This document shows, in pieces, positions 15,362 to 23,969 of a stretch of 64,000 nt of DNA (positions are counted from its first letter, which is position 1; every line of letters begins with the position of its first letter). A model generated the notes under the pieces. It was given only the letters and a program-made list of their open reading frames with translations. It ran no database searches and was not told where the DNA came from. The stretch covers positions 1 to 64,000 of the forward strand of contig NZ_JAIFZS010000006.1 of assembly GCF_019710635.1 (NCBI RefSeq), read 5' to 3'. Position numbers and translations under genes: made by a program. This DNA is from Mycolicibacterium xanthum. GTDB lineage: Bacteria; Actinomycetota; Actinomycetes; Mycobacteriales; Mycobacteriaceae.

Positions 15362-16222
15362 CTAGTCTATGTAAACGACCAAGAGCGTGCCCTGGGCGTT
15401 GGTGCCAACACAACGCTTCGCTTCCGGCCATATGTCCGTCACCGCCGAGGTGCAGTGCATCAGGTATGACTGGTGAGTCACTGGGCTGTAGGCGACAACC
15501 GTGGAGCTCGGACTGGAATACCACGCTGATCGGACGCTGTCGGCGAAAGCGCAACTGGTGTCAGCCGAGGCAACCCCGCTCAGTCCCGATGGGCAAAGCT
15601 TGAAGTTCTCCAAGCCCGGATTCGCAGCCGGGGGAGATGGTGGCGGGGGGGCTGCTGGAGGCGGTGTGTCGTGTGCGAAGACAAACGCCCCGGGCGGGGT
15701 TTCCCACAGCGTGTTGTCTTCGTCGGAGGTCACCTCGACCGGAACATCATGCTTGACGCCATCTGGTGTCTTCACCGTCGCGATGCCCTTGAACTCGTTG
15801 CCAGATTTGTTCACCAGCACGACGTCAACCACTGTCAACCCGAGCTCCTTCAAGTCGGGGTCGGAATCCAGCTTCCGCTGCATCGAGACTTTCACCTCGG
15901 CGGCAGCCACTTCGGCCGGCGAGACAGTGGGACTCGGCACCGTTGTTGTGGTCGGCGTCGGTGTGGCATTCGGAGTCTCCCCGATAGGTCTAGTCAACAC
16001 GAACACCGCAGACCCGACAGCAATCGCCACAGCCACACCCAACCCCACCCACACCGGCCACAAGCGCCGCGATGGCTCGGGGAACTCATGAACAGTCGTG
16101 GGGTCGGGGTGCGGTGTGCCGGGGTGCAGTGCGCCTTCCCATTCGCTGCCATCCCAATACCGGGCACCCTCACCCCCCAGCGGGTCGGGATACCAACCGG
16201 GTTCAGCCACGGCATCTACCAA
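15362..16222 (-). CDS. DUF2510 membrane protein
   Basis: 286 aa. The N-terminal DUF2510 motif (GWYPDPLGGEGARYWDGSEW, about residues 8-27) is followed by one transmembrane helix near 56-78 and a Thr/Pro linker. A DUF4333-like domain (residues about 105-165, LTVVDVVLVNKSGNEFKGIA) comes next, then a Pro-rich hinge and a Cys-containing C-terminal domain. DUF2510 proteins sit in the actinobacterial envelope. It faces the lipoprotein gene tail to tail and forms part of the cargo. Confidence 0.75.
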   Translation of the reverse strand: MVDAVAEPGWYPDPLGGEGARYWDGSEWEGALHPGTPHPDPTTVHEFPEPSRRLWPVWVGLGVAVAIAVGSAVFVLTRPIGETPNATPTPTTTTVPSPTVSPAEVAAAEVKVSMQRKLDSDPDLKELGLTVVDVVLVNKSGNEFKGIATVKTPDGVKHDVPVEVTSDEDNTLWETPPGAFVFAHDTPPPAAPPPPSPPAANPGLENFKLCPSGLSGVASADTSCAFADSVRSAWYSSPSSTVVAYSPVTHQSYLMHCTSAVTDIWPEAKRCVGTNAQGTLLVVYID

Positions 16223-16448
16223 GAAGAGGCATCGGAATCCCCTCGCAACTTTTGCCTGTGAGCAGGGAGGTTACGCCGTCAGCATGGTTATTGCAGGCGG
16301 ATCGGACGGCTTGGCGCTACTGGGGTCCGATGCTGGCGATGCTGCTCATGGGCTGCACGCTACCGAGTCGCTCGAGCCGGTCGGCGGCCGTCGAGAGTCC
16401 CATCGGTCATGTTGAACGCCGTACGCCGCATCGCTTAGGGTTTTGGGG

Positions 16449-16832
16449 GTGAGCAGGGTTGGAATGGCTTTAATGATGGCGCTCGCTGCGCTGCTCGCCG
16501 CACTGGTCATGTCCCCGGTCGCGACCGCCGACGACGAGTGGGTGGCGCGCGACGCGGAGAAGCTGTGCCAAGAGGTTTCGGAGATGCAAGATCTCCCCTT
16601 CGATCAGTGGTTTGAGTATGAGATGGAACTCCTCGTCGACCCGGTCCAGTGGTTGTGGGACTGGGGAACCACTGAATACCCTGAAAAGGCTGTGGCGCTT
16701 GCTGATTCGAGTGTGTGCCCGGTCGAGATGGATCTCCTGCACGATCAGCAGCAAGCGTACAACCAGTACCGCGAGGAGATGATCGACATCGGTGCCATCC
16801 CCCAATACCCACGCGCTCGCTCTTGGAGATAA
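16449..16832 (+). CDS. Small secreted protein
   Basis: 127 aa from GTG 16449 (a TTG two codons upstream is possible). The signal peptide is clear: MSRVGMALMMALAALLAALV..., with cleavage near ATADDE. The mature part is acidic and Trp/Tyr rich, with two Cys (CQEVS, SVCPVE) that could form one disulfide. No family recognised. Last gene before the right end of the element. Confidence 0.6.
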   Translation: MSRVGMALMMALAALLAALVMSPVATADDEWVARDAEKLCQEVSEMQDLPFDQWFEYEMELLVDPVQWLWDWGTTEYPEKAVALADSSVCPVEMDLLHDQQQAYNQYREEMIDIGAIPQYPRARSWR

Positions 16833-17137
16833 GAGCTGAATAGCCAGCGAGATAGACGCGCTGGCGGCGCTGCAGCCGCAGCCTGCTTGAACGGCTTGCA
16901 AGCCATACGGCCATTCTTCGATTCGTCGCTCGCCCGGCGGGTCAGTGAGGTGCGCCGCGACTGGGAGTCGGCTGCGCAGGAGGCCGTCGACGGTCAGGCC
17001 GGTGGTGCCGATATAAAACGCGGTGCGCGGGCAGGCTGCACTATAGGTGCGGCGAGTACTCGCCCGATAACTCCCGCACGACGCACCGAATCCGCCTGCA
17101 AAGCCGCAGGTCAGCACAACGCTAAACGGGGCGGCAC
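16833..17137. other. Non-coding right end of the element
   Basis: 305 bp without a convincing gene. It holds the arm-type 13-mer at 17059-17071 and small palindromes such as GGCTTGCAAGCC near 16892. A 113-codon open frame crosses it but only becomes protein-like at the PolDom remnant. Confidence 0.5.
17059..17071 (+). promoter_or_regulatory. Candidate integrase arm-type site, right
   Basis: Second copy of CTCGCCCGATAAC, 66 nt before the attR core. In the circular form the two copies would flank the core almost symmetrically. Confidence 0.5.
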
Positions 17138-17177
17138 TCCGAAGATGCCGGGCGAACCGCCACGGGTGCAGCCGAGC
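17138..17177 (+). repeat. attR core (40-bp direct repeat)
   Basis: Identical to 5822-5861. To its right the PolDom frame continues in the host version. Confidence 0.93.
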
Positions 17178-17228
17178 AAGAAGGTGGCCGCGCACTGGGA
17201 CGAGCAGGGCAACCGGGTGGGCGACTAG
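17139..17228 (+). pseudogene. Displaced native 3' end of the PolDom gene
   Basis: Thirty codons in the PolDom frame: PKMPGEPPRVQPS from the att core, then KKVAAHWDEQGNRVGD and TAG 17226-17228. Precise excision would join codon 320 of PolDom to this tail and give a 349-residue protein. Integrated, the segment has no start of its own and should be silent. Confidence 0.9.
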
Positions 17229-17259
17229 ATACGGTCTGGCGGACCATCGCTTCCGGTGC

Positions 17260-18167
17260 TCATTTTTTCGGAGCCCACTTTTCGCCGAAGATGAATGTCT
17301 GTATCACCCGGGAGCGCTTCGTCAATTTCTCGAAGATGATCGGCCACCCGAGACCGACTGCCACGCCGATGCTGAACAACACGAGGCCGGCGGTGACACC
17401 CGCATGGGTCAGCAGAATCCTGGTGGCCGCAGTTCCGAACGGGTGTAGCAGATAGATGCCGAAGGCGAAGCCACCATGGCGGCCAACCGGGCACAGGAAA
17501 CGCCACGGGGCCAGTACCGATTCAGCATGTACCCGAGCAGGAAGAACGGCAGCAACCTCAGAACTCCACTGGCGCTGAAGATGTCGGCGTACTGCGGAAC
17601 CGGTATCACCTCGAACATCGCCAAGCTGACGGCCAGGGCCACGAGTGCGCGGCAGGCGGTGTTGAGCAGACCGAACGCGTCCAACAGTCCGACCAGTACG
17701 AAGATCACGAAGATCGACTGAAGGAACCAGAGGTGCTCATAAGGGTAGATGAAAATCCGGTAGTACTCATCCAGATGAGGCTTGTAGTTGGTGCCCGGGA
17801 CCGCCCGTTGGGTGACGAACAGCAGCGTCCCGACCGTCAACAACGGCAGAAGCAGTCGGCGTGATTTGGTCTTCAACAGTCCCGCTAGACCGTCTGGTGA
17901 GGTCAGGGGCCGCAGCGCGTAGATGTAACCGGAGATCATCGTGAACAGCGGCAGTCGGACGTCGACCAGAGCGAGGTAGAAGATCCGCCAGGGCGAATCA
18001 AGCGCAGCCTGCATACCTCGGTCGGCGTCGATGCCGATGACATGGCCGATCACCACCAGGACAATCGCTACTCCGCGCAGGGTCTCGATGGCCGGGTCCT
18101 TGCCCGCTCGGCGGCCCGGAGGGCCGCCGGCCTGAGCGCTGTCGGGATAGCCTGCTCCCGCGACCAT
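17260..18167 (-). pseudogene. Acyltransferase 3 family membrane protein, frameshifted
   Basis: From ATG 18167 the frame encodes an acyltransferase-3 protein: ETLRGVAIVLVVIGHVIG near residue 30, then several hydrophobic helices and LLPFFLLGYMLNRYWPRG near 215. The frame then drifts into non-family sequence and stops at 17409. From about 17475 the expected last two helices continue in another frame (GFAFGIYLLHPFGTAATRIL...) to TGA 17260-17262. A single indel near 17470-17490 explains this. The intact protein would transfer acyl groups to a surface glycan or lipid. Either a real pseudogene beside attR or a sequencing error. Confidence 0.8.
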
Positions 18168-18310
18168 CTCTCCAGCCCATTCTTCGGCGAGGCAAGTGGT
18201 CGGATCGTTGCATACGAGACACCTTGCGTGCAGCGGATCTCGCGAGTGCCGATCAACTGATTAACCCTTGGGATTGCTGCCCCTCGAGTCGTCTGGGCAA
18301 AGGTGCCCGC

Positions 18311-18976
18311 TCATCGGCCCGCCGCGATCGTCTGTGGCTGTCCGTAGGTGCCGAAACGTTCGACAACCCGGTCGATCTCGTCAGCGGGCAGCAGCCCGGC
18401 CCGGCCGACTGCGCTGGCGCGAAGCCACACATCACACAGCCATTCGAGTTGGCGGGCCCGGTCGTAGGCCTTGCCCAGACTGTCGCCGATGCACAATGTG
18501 CCGTGGTGCTTGAGGATGCAGCCGGTGCGGTCCCGCATCGCGAAGTCGACGTTGGCGACCAGCTCTTCGGTGCCGTAGGTGGCGTAGGGCGCCACCGACA
18601 CCGAACCGCCGAACATGGCGATCTGGTAGTGCACGAACGGCACATCGTCACGAAGCAGCGACAGCGCGGTGGCGGCCGTGGAATGCGTGTGCACCACTGC
18701 CTGGGCGCCGTGGCGGTTGTGGCAGGCGAGATGGAACGGCAGCTCGGTCGTCGGCTTGAGACTGCCGTCGACGACGGTGCCATCCATGTCCACCACCGCG
18801 ATGTCGCCGTCGGTCATCGTGTCGTAGTCGACCCCGGACGGGGTCACGGCGATGAGGGTGTCGCGCCGCAGCGAGATGTTTCCGGATGTTCCGACCACCA
18901 GGCCGTCACGAACCATCCGGCGCGCGAACTCGGCTACCGCTGCGCGCTCTTCGGCAAGGATCATATCCGCGCTCAT
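18311..18976 (-). CDS. Class II aldolase (fuculose/ribulose-phosphate aldolase type)
   Basis: 221 aa from ATG 18976. Class II aldolase/adducin fold: GTSGNISLR near 29, Glu78 and the HTH pair H96/H98, plus His158 in KHHGT, form the zinc site as in FucA. Expected reaction: retro-aldol cleavage of a ketose-1-phosphate to dihydroxyacetone phosphate plus an aldehyde. The ATG overlaps the stop of the dehydrogenase (ATGA). With the dehydrogenase, FGGY kinase and transporter next to it, it completes a polyol/ketose degradation route; the exact sugar cannot be read from sequence. Confidence 0.88.
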   Translation of the reverse strand: MSADMILAEERAAVAEFARRMVRDGLVVGTSGNISLRRDTLIAVTPSGVDYDTMTDGDIAVVDMDGTVVDGSLKPTTELPFHLACHNRHGAQAVVHTHSTAATALSLLRDDVPFVHYQIAMFGGSVSVAPYATYGTEELVANVDFAMRDRTGCILKHHGTLCIGDSLGKAYDRARQLEWLCDVWLRASAVGRAGLLPADEIDRVVERFGTYGQPQTIAAGR

Positions 18977-20022
18977 GCCGCGACCCTCGGATCCAACAGG
19001 TACTTGGCGCCCTTTCCGGCCGCCATGTCCTCCAGGCTGTCGACCAGCGCCTCCAACGGGCGGACCTCGCTGATCAGGCTCTCGCCGTCGAGCGCGCCGG
19101 AGGCCAGCAGATCCAGGGCGACCCGCACGTACTGCGGTGTGTGGTGGAAGACCCCCTTTAGGGTGTACTCGCTGTAGTGCATTGCCACCGCGTCGACGGA
19201 GAACCGCGAACCGGCCTTGGGGCCGCCGAACAGCACCCCGGTGCCGCCGGGCCGCAGCATTTCGACGGTCTGCTCCCATACCTCGGGCAGGCCTACCGCC
19301 TCGATGGCGATGTCGGCGCCCCGACGTCCCTCGGTCAGGTCGCGCACCGCGGCTGAACGCTCGGCGGTGTCGCTCATCTCGGTGAGATCGACCGTGACAT
19401 CGGCTCCGGCACTGCGGGCCTGGGCCAGGCGAAGCGACGACATGTCGGTGGCGATGACCCGTGCCCCGCGCAGCTTCGACAGCCGGATGAACATCAGGCC
19501 GATGGGCCCGCACCCGTTGACGGCCACGGTGTCTCCCAGCGCGACATCTGCCTCGGCCATGCCATGCACCACGGTCGACAGCGGCTCCAGCGGCGCGGCG
19601 GAGGCGAAGGACACCGTCTCGGGCAGTACGTAGGTGTTGCGGGCGACGATCGGTGCGGGGATCACGACCTGCTCGGCGAAGGCGCCGTTGAGGAAGCTGA
19701 GGTTTTCACACAGGCTGGGCCGCTGCTTCGTGCAGGCCCAACACGAGCCGCACGGCGCGGTGTTCGCGGCGACCACACGCTGACCGACCTGGAAGTCGTC
19801 CACCCCTCGACCGACCGCATCGACGACGCCGGCGAACTCATGACCGAAACGCGCAGGCAGCGCTGGGAAGAGCTTCGGGTGGCCGCGCCGGTAGGACTTC
19901 AGGTCGGTACCGCAGGTGGCGGCGGCGTAGACGTCCACCGAGATCTCGCCCGGGCCGGGTTGCTGTCGTGGCACCTCTTCGATAGCCAGCTGGCCTGGAC
20001 CGCGGAATATTGCTGCTCTCAC
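18973..20022 (-). CDS. Zinc-dependent MDR alcohol/polyol dehydrogenase
   Basis: 349 aa. Catalytic zinc ligands include the CGTD Cys near 38 and GHE near 61. The structural-zinc lobe has the four Cys of PCGSCWACTKQRPSLC (about 90-105). The Rossmann motif NGCGPIGLMFI lies near 170. Related to sorbitol/threonine dehydrogenases. Likely oxidises the polyol or sugar imported by the MFS gene, with NAD(P). Operon: DeoR regulator, then this gene, then aldolase, all on the minus strand. Confidence 0.88.
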   Translation of the reverse strand: MRAAIFRGPGQLAIEEVPRQQPGPGEISVDVYAAATCGTDLKSYRRGHPKLFPALPARFGHEFAGVVDAVGRGVDDFQVGQRVVAANTAPCGSCWACTKQRPSLCENLSFLNGAFAEQVVIPAPIVARNTYVLPETVSFASAAPLEPLSTVVHGMAEADVALGDTVAVNGCGPIGLMFIRLSKLRGARVIATDMSSLRLAQARSAGADVTVDLTEMSDTAERSAAVRDLTEGRRGADIAIEAVGLPEVWEQTVEMLRPGGTGVLFGGPKAGSRFSVDAVAMHYSEYTLKGVFHHTPQYVRVALDLLASGALDGESLISEVRPLEALVDSLEDMAAGKGAKYLLDPRVAA

Positions 20023-20066
20023 TTCTTTCCTTTCACTTTCCGGGTCATCGGCCCGGAGGGGTTTCG

Positions 20067-20873
20067 CTAGACGAGTTGACTGTCTGCAGTGATGTCTTCG
20101 GTTGTCACACTGGCGATCTCGACACTGACGCCGCGCTTGCGAAGAAATTCGATGTGCTCTTCGCCGACGGCGTCATCGACGATGACGAGGTCGAACAGGT
20201 CGATCTCCCCGAGCCGGTGTGAGGCCCGGTGCGCGAACTTGGTGGAATCGACCAGCAGGATGCGCTTGACCCCGCTCTCGATGAAAGCTCTTTTGCGCCT
20301 GGCGGTCTCAGCTGATGGGTGCAGGAGCCACTGCTTGTGCACGGACGCAACCGACATCACGACGGCATCGGCGGACAGCAGCTGCAACTGGTCGATGACC
20401 GCAGGGCCGTCGAACGAGTCGAGGCTGCGATCGTACTGACCTCCGAGCCCGAACAGGTCGATGTCGGGGTCGTCGGTGGCATAGCGGATCGCGGGCAGGA
20501 AGTTCGTGATCAGTGTCATGGGTTTCAGTGCGGCCAGATGGGGCAACAGCGCCAGCGTCGTCGTCGAGTCGTCGAGGGCCAGCGTCGAGCCGGGGTCCAG
20601 ATGGCCGAGCGCGGCCCGGGCGAGCGCACGCTTCTGGGCGACCTGCTGTCGCATCCGCAGCACCACATTGCGCTCATGCAGTCGCAGACCACCAGTGCGT
20701 GCGCCACCTCGGGTGCGTTCCAGCCAGCCCTCGGCCTCGAGCGCATCCAGATCACGGTGGATCGTCATCGCGCTGACCTCGAAGCGTTCGGCCAGGTCCT
20801 CGGTGCGTGCGGCACCGACCTCCTGGATGTACCGCGCGATTCGTTCACGCCGCCGAAGTGGCAACTCCGCCAT
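20067..20873 (-). CDS. DeoR family transcriptional regulator
   Basis: 268 aa. The N-terminal DeoR HTH (RRERIARYIQEVGAARTEDL... FEVSAMTIHRDLDALEAEGW) is at about residues 8-55. The C-terminal sugar-phosphate sensor domain has the ISO-fold D-D-S/T pattern (LALDDSTTTLALLPHL, ILLVDSTKFA). It is divergent from the FGGY kinase across a 192-bp region, so it probably represses both directions until a phosphorylated sugar intermediate binds. It is also the first gene of the dehydrogenase-aldolase operon. Confidence 0.9.
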   Translation of the reverse strand: MAELPLRRRERIARYIQEVGAARTEDLAERFEVSAMTIHRDLDALEAEGWLERTRGGARTGGLRLHERNVVLRMRQQVAQKRALARAALGHLDPGSTLALDDSTTTLALLPHLAALKPMTLITNFLPAIRYATDDPDIDLFGLGGQYDRSLDSFDGPAVIDQLQLLSADAVVMSVASVHKQWLLHPSAETARRKRAFIESGVKRILLVDSTKFAHRASHRLGEIDLFDLVIVDDAVGEEHIEFLRKRGVSVEIASVTTEDITADSQLV

Positions 20874-20933
20874 CGTCGCTCCTCAAACTCATCAACCAAC
20901 ATCACAAAGGTAACGGAGATAACTGACAAACTC

Positions 20934-20950
20934 AACACTTGACATGTTGC
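20934..20950 (+). promoter_or_regulatory. Candidate DeoR operator over a -35 box
   Basis: CAACA-CTTGACA-TGTTG is a perfect 5-bp inverted repeat around TTGACA (20940-20945), in the divergent region between the regulator and the kinase. TAGATG at 20964-20969 could be the -10. The region is unusually AT rich. Confidence 0.45.
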
Positions 20951-21065
20951 ATATGTTAGATGTAGATGTGATACAAGCCATAGCGGCCAGACCCCGATCC
21001 CAGGGGCGACGGCAGGGCGGCAGCTAGTGAAACCGGCTGTCGCCCATCGGAAGAGGAGCCTCAGC

Positions 21066-22574
21066 ATGGGCGAACACACACCAGCGCCAGGTACGTCGGG
21101 CGACCTCGTCGTGGCGGTGGACTGCTCCACCACGGCGAGCAAGGCGGTCGTGTTCGATGCACAGGGACAGGCGCTGTCCTCCGGGCGTAGCGCCATCCGC
21201 ACCATGCAGCCCGGCCCGGGGCGACACGAGCAGGATCCGGAGAACTGGTGGTCGGCGACCTGTGAGGCACTCCGCGCCGCACTTGCCACCGTCGATGCGG
21301 GGCGTGTGGCGGCGGTGTGCGTCACGACTCAGCGAGAGACCTTCGTCAGCCTCGACCGGAATGGTCGAGCGGTATACCCGGGCATCGTGTGGATGGACAC
21401 CCGCGCCCGCGATCTGGTGGCCGAACTGGGCTGCGAACACGTCCATGCGGTGTCCGGCCGGCCGCCGGACAACACGCCGTCGATCTACAAGCTGGCGTGG
21501 CTGATCCGCAACGAGCGCGACGCGATGGCACATGCACGCCACATCGGGGACGTCAGTGCCTTTCTGAACATGCGGTTGTGTGGGCGGTGGATCTCCAGTC
21601 AGGCCAGTGCCGACTCGATGGGGCTGTTCGACATGGCCGAGCTGGAGTGGTCGCCGGAGCTGCTGGCGTTGACAGGCGTGGACGAACGGGTGCTGCCGAC
21701 CGTGGTTGCGCCGGGAACAGTGGTGGGGGCGATCACCGCCGCAGCAGCGCGCGAAACCGGCTTGGCTGCGGGCACCCCGCTGGTCGCCGGTGCTGGTGAC
21801 GGTCAGTGCGCCGCCGTCGGCGCCGGTGTCCACGAGGCGGGTGCGTTGTACCTGAACATGGGCACCGCGGTGGTTTGCGGGCGCGCCAGCGAAAGCTACA
21901 GCTGGGACCGGGCGTACCGGACGGTCGCCGGGGCCAACGGCAGTGGCTACCTGCTGGAAGCATTCACGTCATCGGGCACCTATCTGGTGAACTGGTTCCG
22001 CGAGGAGTTCGGCGGGACCGAGGAGGGCGGCGCCGACGCCGAAAGGATAGCGGCTGAGCTGCCGCCGGGCTCGGAAGGCCTACTGGCCCTGCCGTATTGG
22101 AACGCGGCGCAGACACCGTACTGGGATTCCCGCGCCCGCGGTGCGCTGGTTGGGCTGACCGGGCGACACGGCCGCGGCCACATCTATCGCGCGATCCTGG
22201 AGGGCATCGCGTTCGAGATCAAGCTCGAGGTGGCCGGCCTGGAAGCCGTCGGCGCTCCGCTGCGCCAGGTGTATGTGACCGGTGGCGGCTCACGGAGCTC
22301 GCTGTGGGTGCAGATGGTGGCCGACATCCTGCAGCGCCCGCTCACGCTGTGCTCCGAACAGGAGACCACGGCACTCGGTGCGGCGATGATCGGCGTCGTC
22401 GCCGCCGGACTGCAGCCGTCGATGGAGGCTGCGGCCAAGGCGATGGTCCGCTACGGATCCACCGTGGCGCCGAACGCCGAAACCGGTGCCCGCTACGACA
22501 CGTTCTGGCCCGTGTACCGAGGCCTCTACCAGAGCCTCCGGCCGGCGTTGCACGCCCTCAGCGACCTCACCTGA
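21066..22574 (+). CDS. FGGY family carbohydrate kinase
   Basis: 502 aa from ATG 21066, with AAGAGGAG upstream. The N-terminal phosphate-binding loop VVAVDCSTTASKAVVFD is at about residue 12, an internal WMDTRA follows, and the C-terminal ATPase half has GAGDGQCAAVGAG and VTGGGSRSSLWVQMVADIL. This is the hexokinase/actin-fold FGGY family (xylulokinase, ribulokinase, fuculokinase). With a class II aldolase in the locus, the expected product is a ketose-1-phosphate. Expressed divergently from the DeoR operon. Confidence 0.9.
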   Translation: MGEHTPAPGTSGDLVVAVDCSTTASKAVVFDAQGQALSSGRSAIRTMQPGPGRHEQDPENWWSATCEALRAALATVDAGRVAAVCVTTQRETFVSLDRNGRAVYPGIVWMDTRARDLVAELGCEHVHAVSGRPPDNTPSIYKLAWLIRNERDAMAHARHIGDVSAFLNMRLCGRWISSQASADSMGLFDMAELEWSPELLALTGVDERVLPTVVAPGTVVGAITAAAARETGLAAGTPLVAGAGDGQCAAVGAGVHEAGALYLNMGTAVVCGRASESYSWDRAYRTVAGANGSGYLLEAFTSSGTYLVNWFREEFGGTEEGGADAERIAAELPPGSEGLLALPYWNAAQTPYWDSRARGALVGLTGRHGRGHIYRAILEGIAFEIKLEVAGLEAVGAPLRQVYVTGGGSRSSLWVQMVADILQRPLTLCSEQETTALGAAMIGVVAAGLQPSMEAAAKAMVRYGSTVAPNAETGARYDTFWPVYRGLYQSLRPALHALSDLT

Positions 22575-22644
22575 GCGGCCCCACAAGACCCACCGCGCCG
22601 ACGCGGTGTCCTCGTTCACCCATTCCTCGAAAGGGAGCACTGTC

Positions 22645-23955
22645 ATGACCCAGACTGCGGACTTCGCCGTGTCTGTAAAGGCCTCGATATGGGACCGGCT
22701 CGGCCTGCCCAGGAGCCTGGCCCTCGGCTATCTCGGCCTCCTGTTCTTCATGATCGGCGACGGCGTCGAATCCAACTACATCGCGCCGTTCCTGCGGGAC
22801 AACAACGGACTGGACACCTCGCGGGTGGCCGCGCTGGTCAGTTTGTACGGCATCGTGGTCGCGATCGCCGCCTGGCTGTCGGCCGCGCTGTCGGACCTGT
22901 GGGGACCCCGTCGCGTCATGGCGATCGGGTTCGTCGCGTGGGTGACGTTCGAGGTGGTTTTCCTGACGGCGGGTGTAGCCGGCAACAACGAGACGGTCAT
23001 GTTCATCTCGTATGCCTTGCGCGGCGTCGGCTATCCACTGTTCGCGTTCGGCTTCCTGGTGTGGATCGCCGCGGTGGCGAACCGGCGCCGGCTGGCCACC
23101 GCCATCGGGTGGTTCTACGTGATGTTCACCGCCGGGCTGCCGACCCTCGGTGCGCTGGTGGCCAACGGCTCGATTCCGCTGATCGGCGAGTACAACACGC
23201 TCTGGCTGTCGATGGGCATGGTGATCGTGGGCGGGCTGATCGCGCTGCTGGGCGTCAAGGAACCCACCGGGCGGTCGCGACTGGCCGTCGGTGACGAACC
23301 GCCCTTCACCGTGCTGGCCACCGGGCTGAAGCTGATCGCCACCCGCCCGCGGGTGCTGTCGGCCGCGGTGATCCGGATGATCAACACCGCACCCCAGTAC
23401 GGGTCGTTCGTGTTCTTCCCGGCGCTGTTCGCCGAGCAGTTCGGTTTCGGGCTGGCGAAGTGGCTGCTGCTGACCACGATCATCTACGCGGCCAACATCC
23501 CGTTCAACGTTGTGTTCGGCATGGTCGGCGACCGTCTCGGGTGGGTTCAGACCGTGCGCTGGTTCGGTGCGGTCGGCTCCGGTGCCAGCCTGCTGGCGCT
23601 CTACTATCTGCCGGCCTGGACCGGTTCCTACGGGCTCGCCGTGCTGGCGGGTATGGCGTTCGGAATCAGCCTCGCGGGATTCGTTCCGCTGTCGGCGATC
23701 ACGGCGTCGCTGGAACCGAGCCACCCCGGGGCGGTGATGTCGGCCTACAACATCGGCATGGGCGCATCGGTGGCGGTCGGACCGATCATCGTCACCCTCT
23801 TCATCGATCGGGTCGGCGAGGCGGGGGTGATCTGGATCTTCGTGGGCATGTATGCGTTCGCCGCGATCCTGACCACCATCTTCGATCGCCGCACCGGCCA
23901 GTCGACGGCCGAAGCGGACCCGGTCGCCGAGGCGCAGGCCGCCCGGCTTCACTGA
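22645..23955 (+). CDS. MFS transporter, polyol permease type
   Basis: 436 aa from ATG 22645, with AAGGGAG upstream. Twelve hydrophobic segments are visible. The MFS signature between helices 2 and 3 is ALSDLWGPRRVMA, and the second-half repeat is GMVGDRLGWVQTVRW. It fits the actinobacterial polyol-permease-like MFS group and lies 70 bp after the kinase, probably in one operon. Likely imports the polyol or sugar processed by the neighbouring enzymes. Confidence 0.88.
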   Translation: MTQTADFAVSVKASIWDRLGLPRSLALGYLGLLFFMIGDGVESNYIAPFLRDNNGLDTSRVAALVSLYGIVVAIAAWLSAALSDLWGPRRVMAIGFVAWVTFEVVFLTAGVAGNNETVMFISYALRGVGYPLFAFGFLVWIAAVANRRRLATAIGWFYVMFTAGLPTLGALVANGSIPLIGEYNTLWLSMGMVIVGGLIALLGVKEPTGRSRLAVGDEPPFTVLATGLKLIATRPRVLSAAVIRMINTAPQYGSFVFFPALFAEQFGFGLAKWLLLTTIIYAANIPFNVVFGMVGDRLGWVQTVRWFGAVGSGASLLALYYLPAWTGSYGLAVLAGMAFGISLAGFVPLSAITASLEPSHPGAVMSAYNIGMGASVAVGPIIVTLFIDRVGEAGVIWIFVGMYAFAAILTTIFDRRTGQSTAEADPVAEAQAARLH

Positions 23956-23969
23956 CGGTCGAGGCTGTT

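Larger units (their letters stand above)
5822..17177. mobile_element. 11.3-kb integrative element in the PolDom gene
   Basis: Bounded by identical 40-bp repeats at 5822-5861 and 17138-17177. It has a tyrosine integrase just inside the left end, an HTH protein of excisionase type (10707), a prim-pol/helicase replication protein (7899) with iterons, then cargo: an HNH nuclease and small secreted or membrane proteins. No portal, capsid, tail, terminase, FtsK/TraB or relaxase gene was recognised, so it looks like a phage satellite or a small integrative plasmid rather than a prophage or a conjugative element. Core genes resume on both sides. The boundaries rest on the repeat and on the split PolDom frame; classification as a satellite is inference. 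Confidence 0.9.

Noticed and set aside
5822..17177. Complete prophage or conjugative element
   Set aside because: No portal, capsid, tail, terminase, lysin, FtsK/TraB or relaxase motifs in any frame of the 11.3 kb.
18977..19513. N-terminal extension of the aldolase frame to position 19513
   Set aside because: The extension is the dehydrogenase gene read in another frame; the aldolase family starts at ATG 18976, which overlaps the dehydrogenase stop.
22567..23952. 461-codon minus-strand frame opposite the MFS gene
   Set aside because: Arg/His/Asp-rich antisense of a clear 12-helix transporter; no domain.
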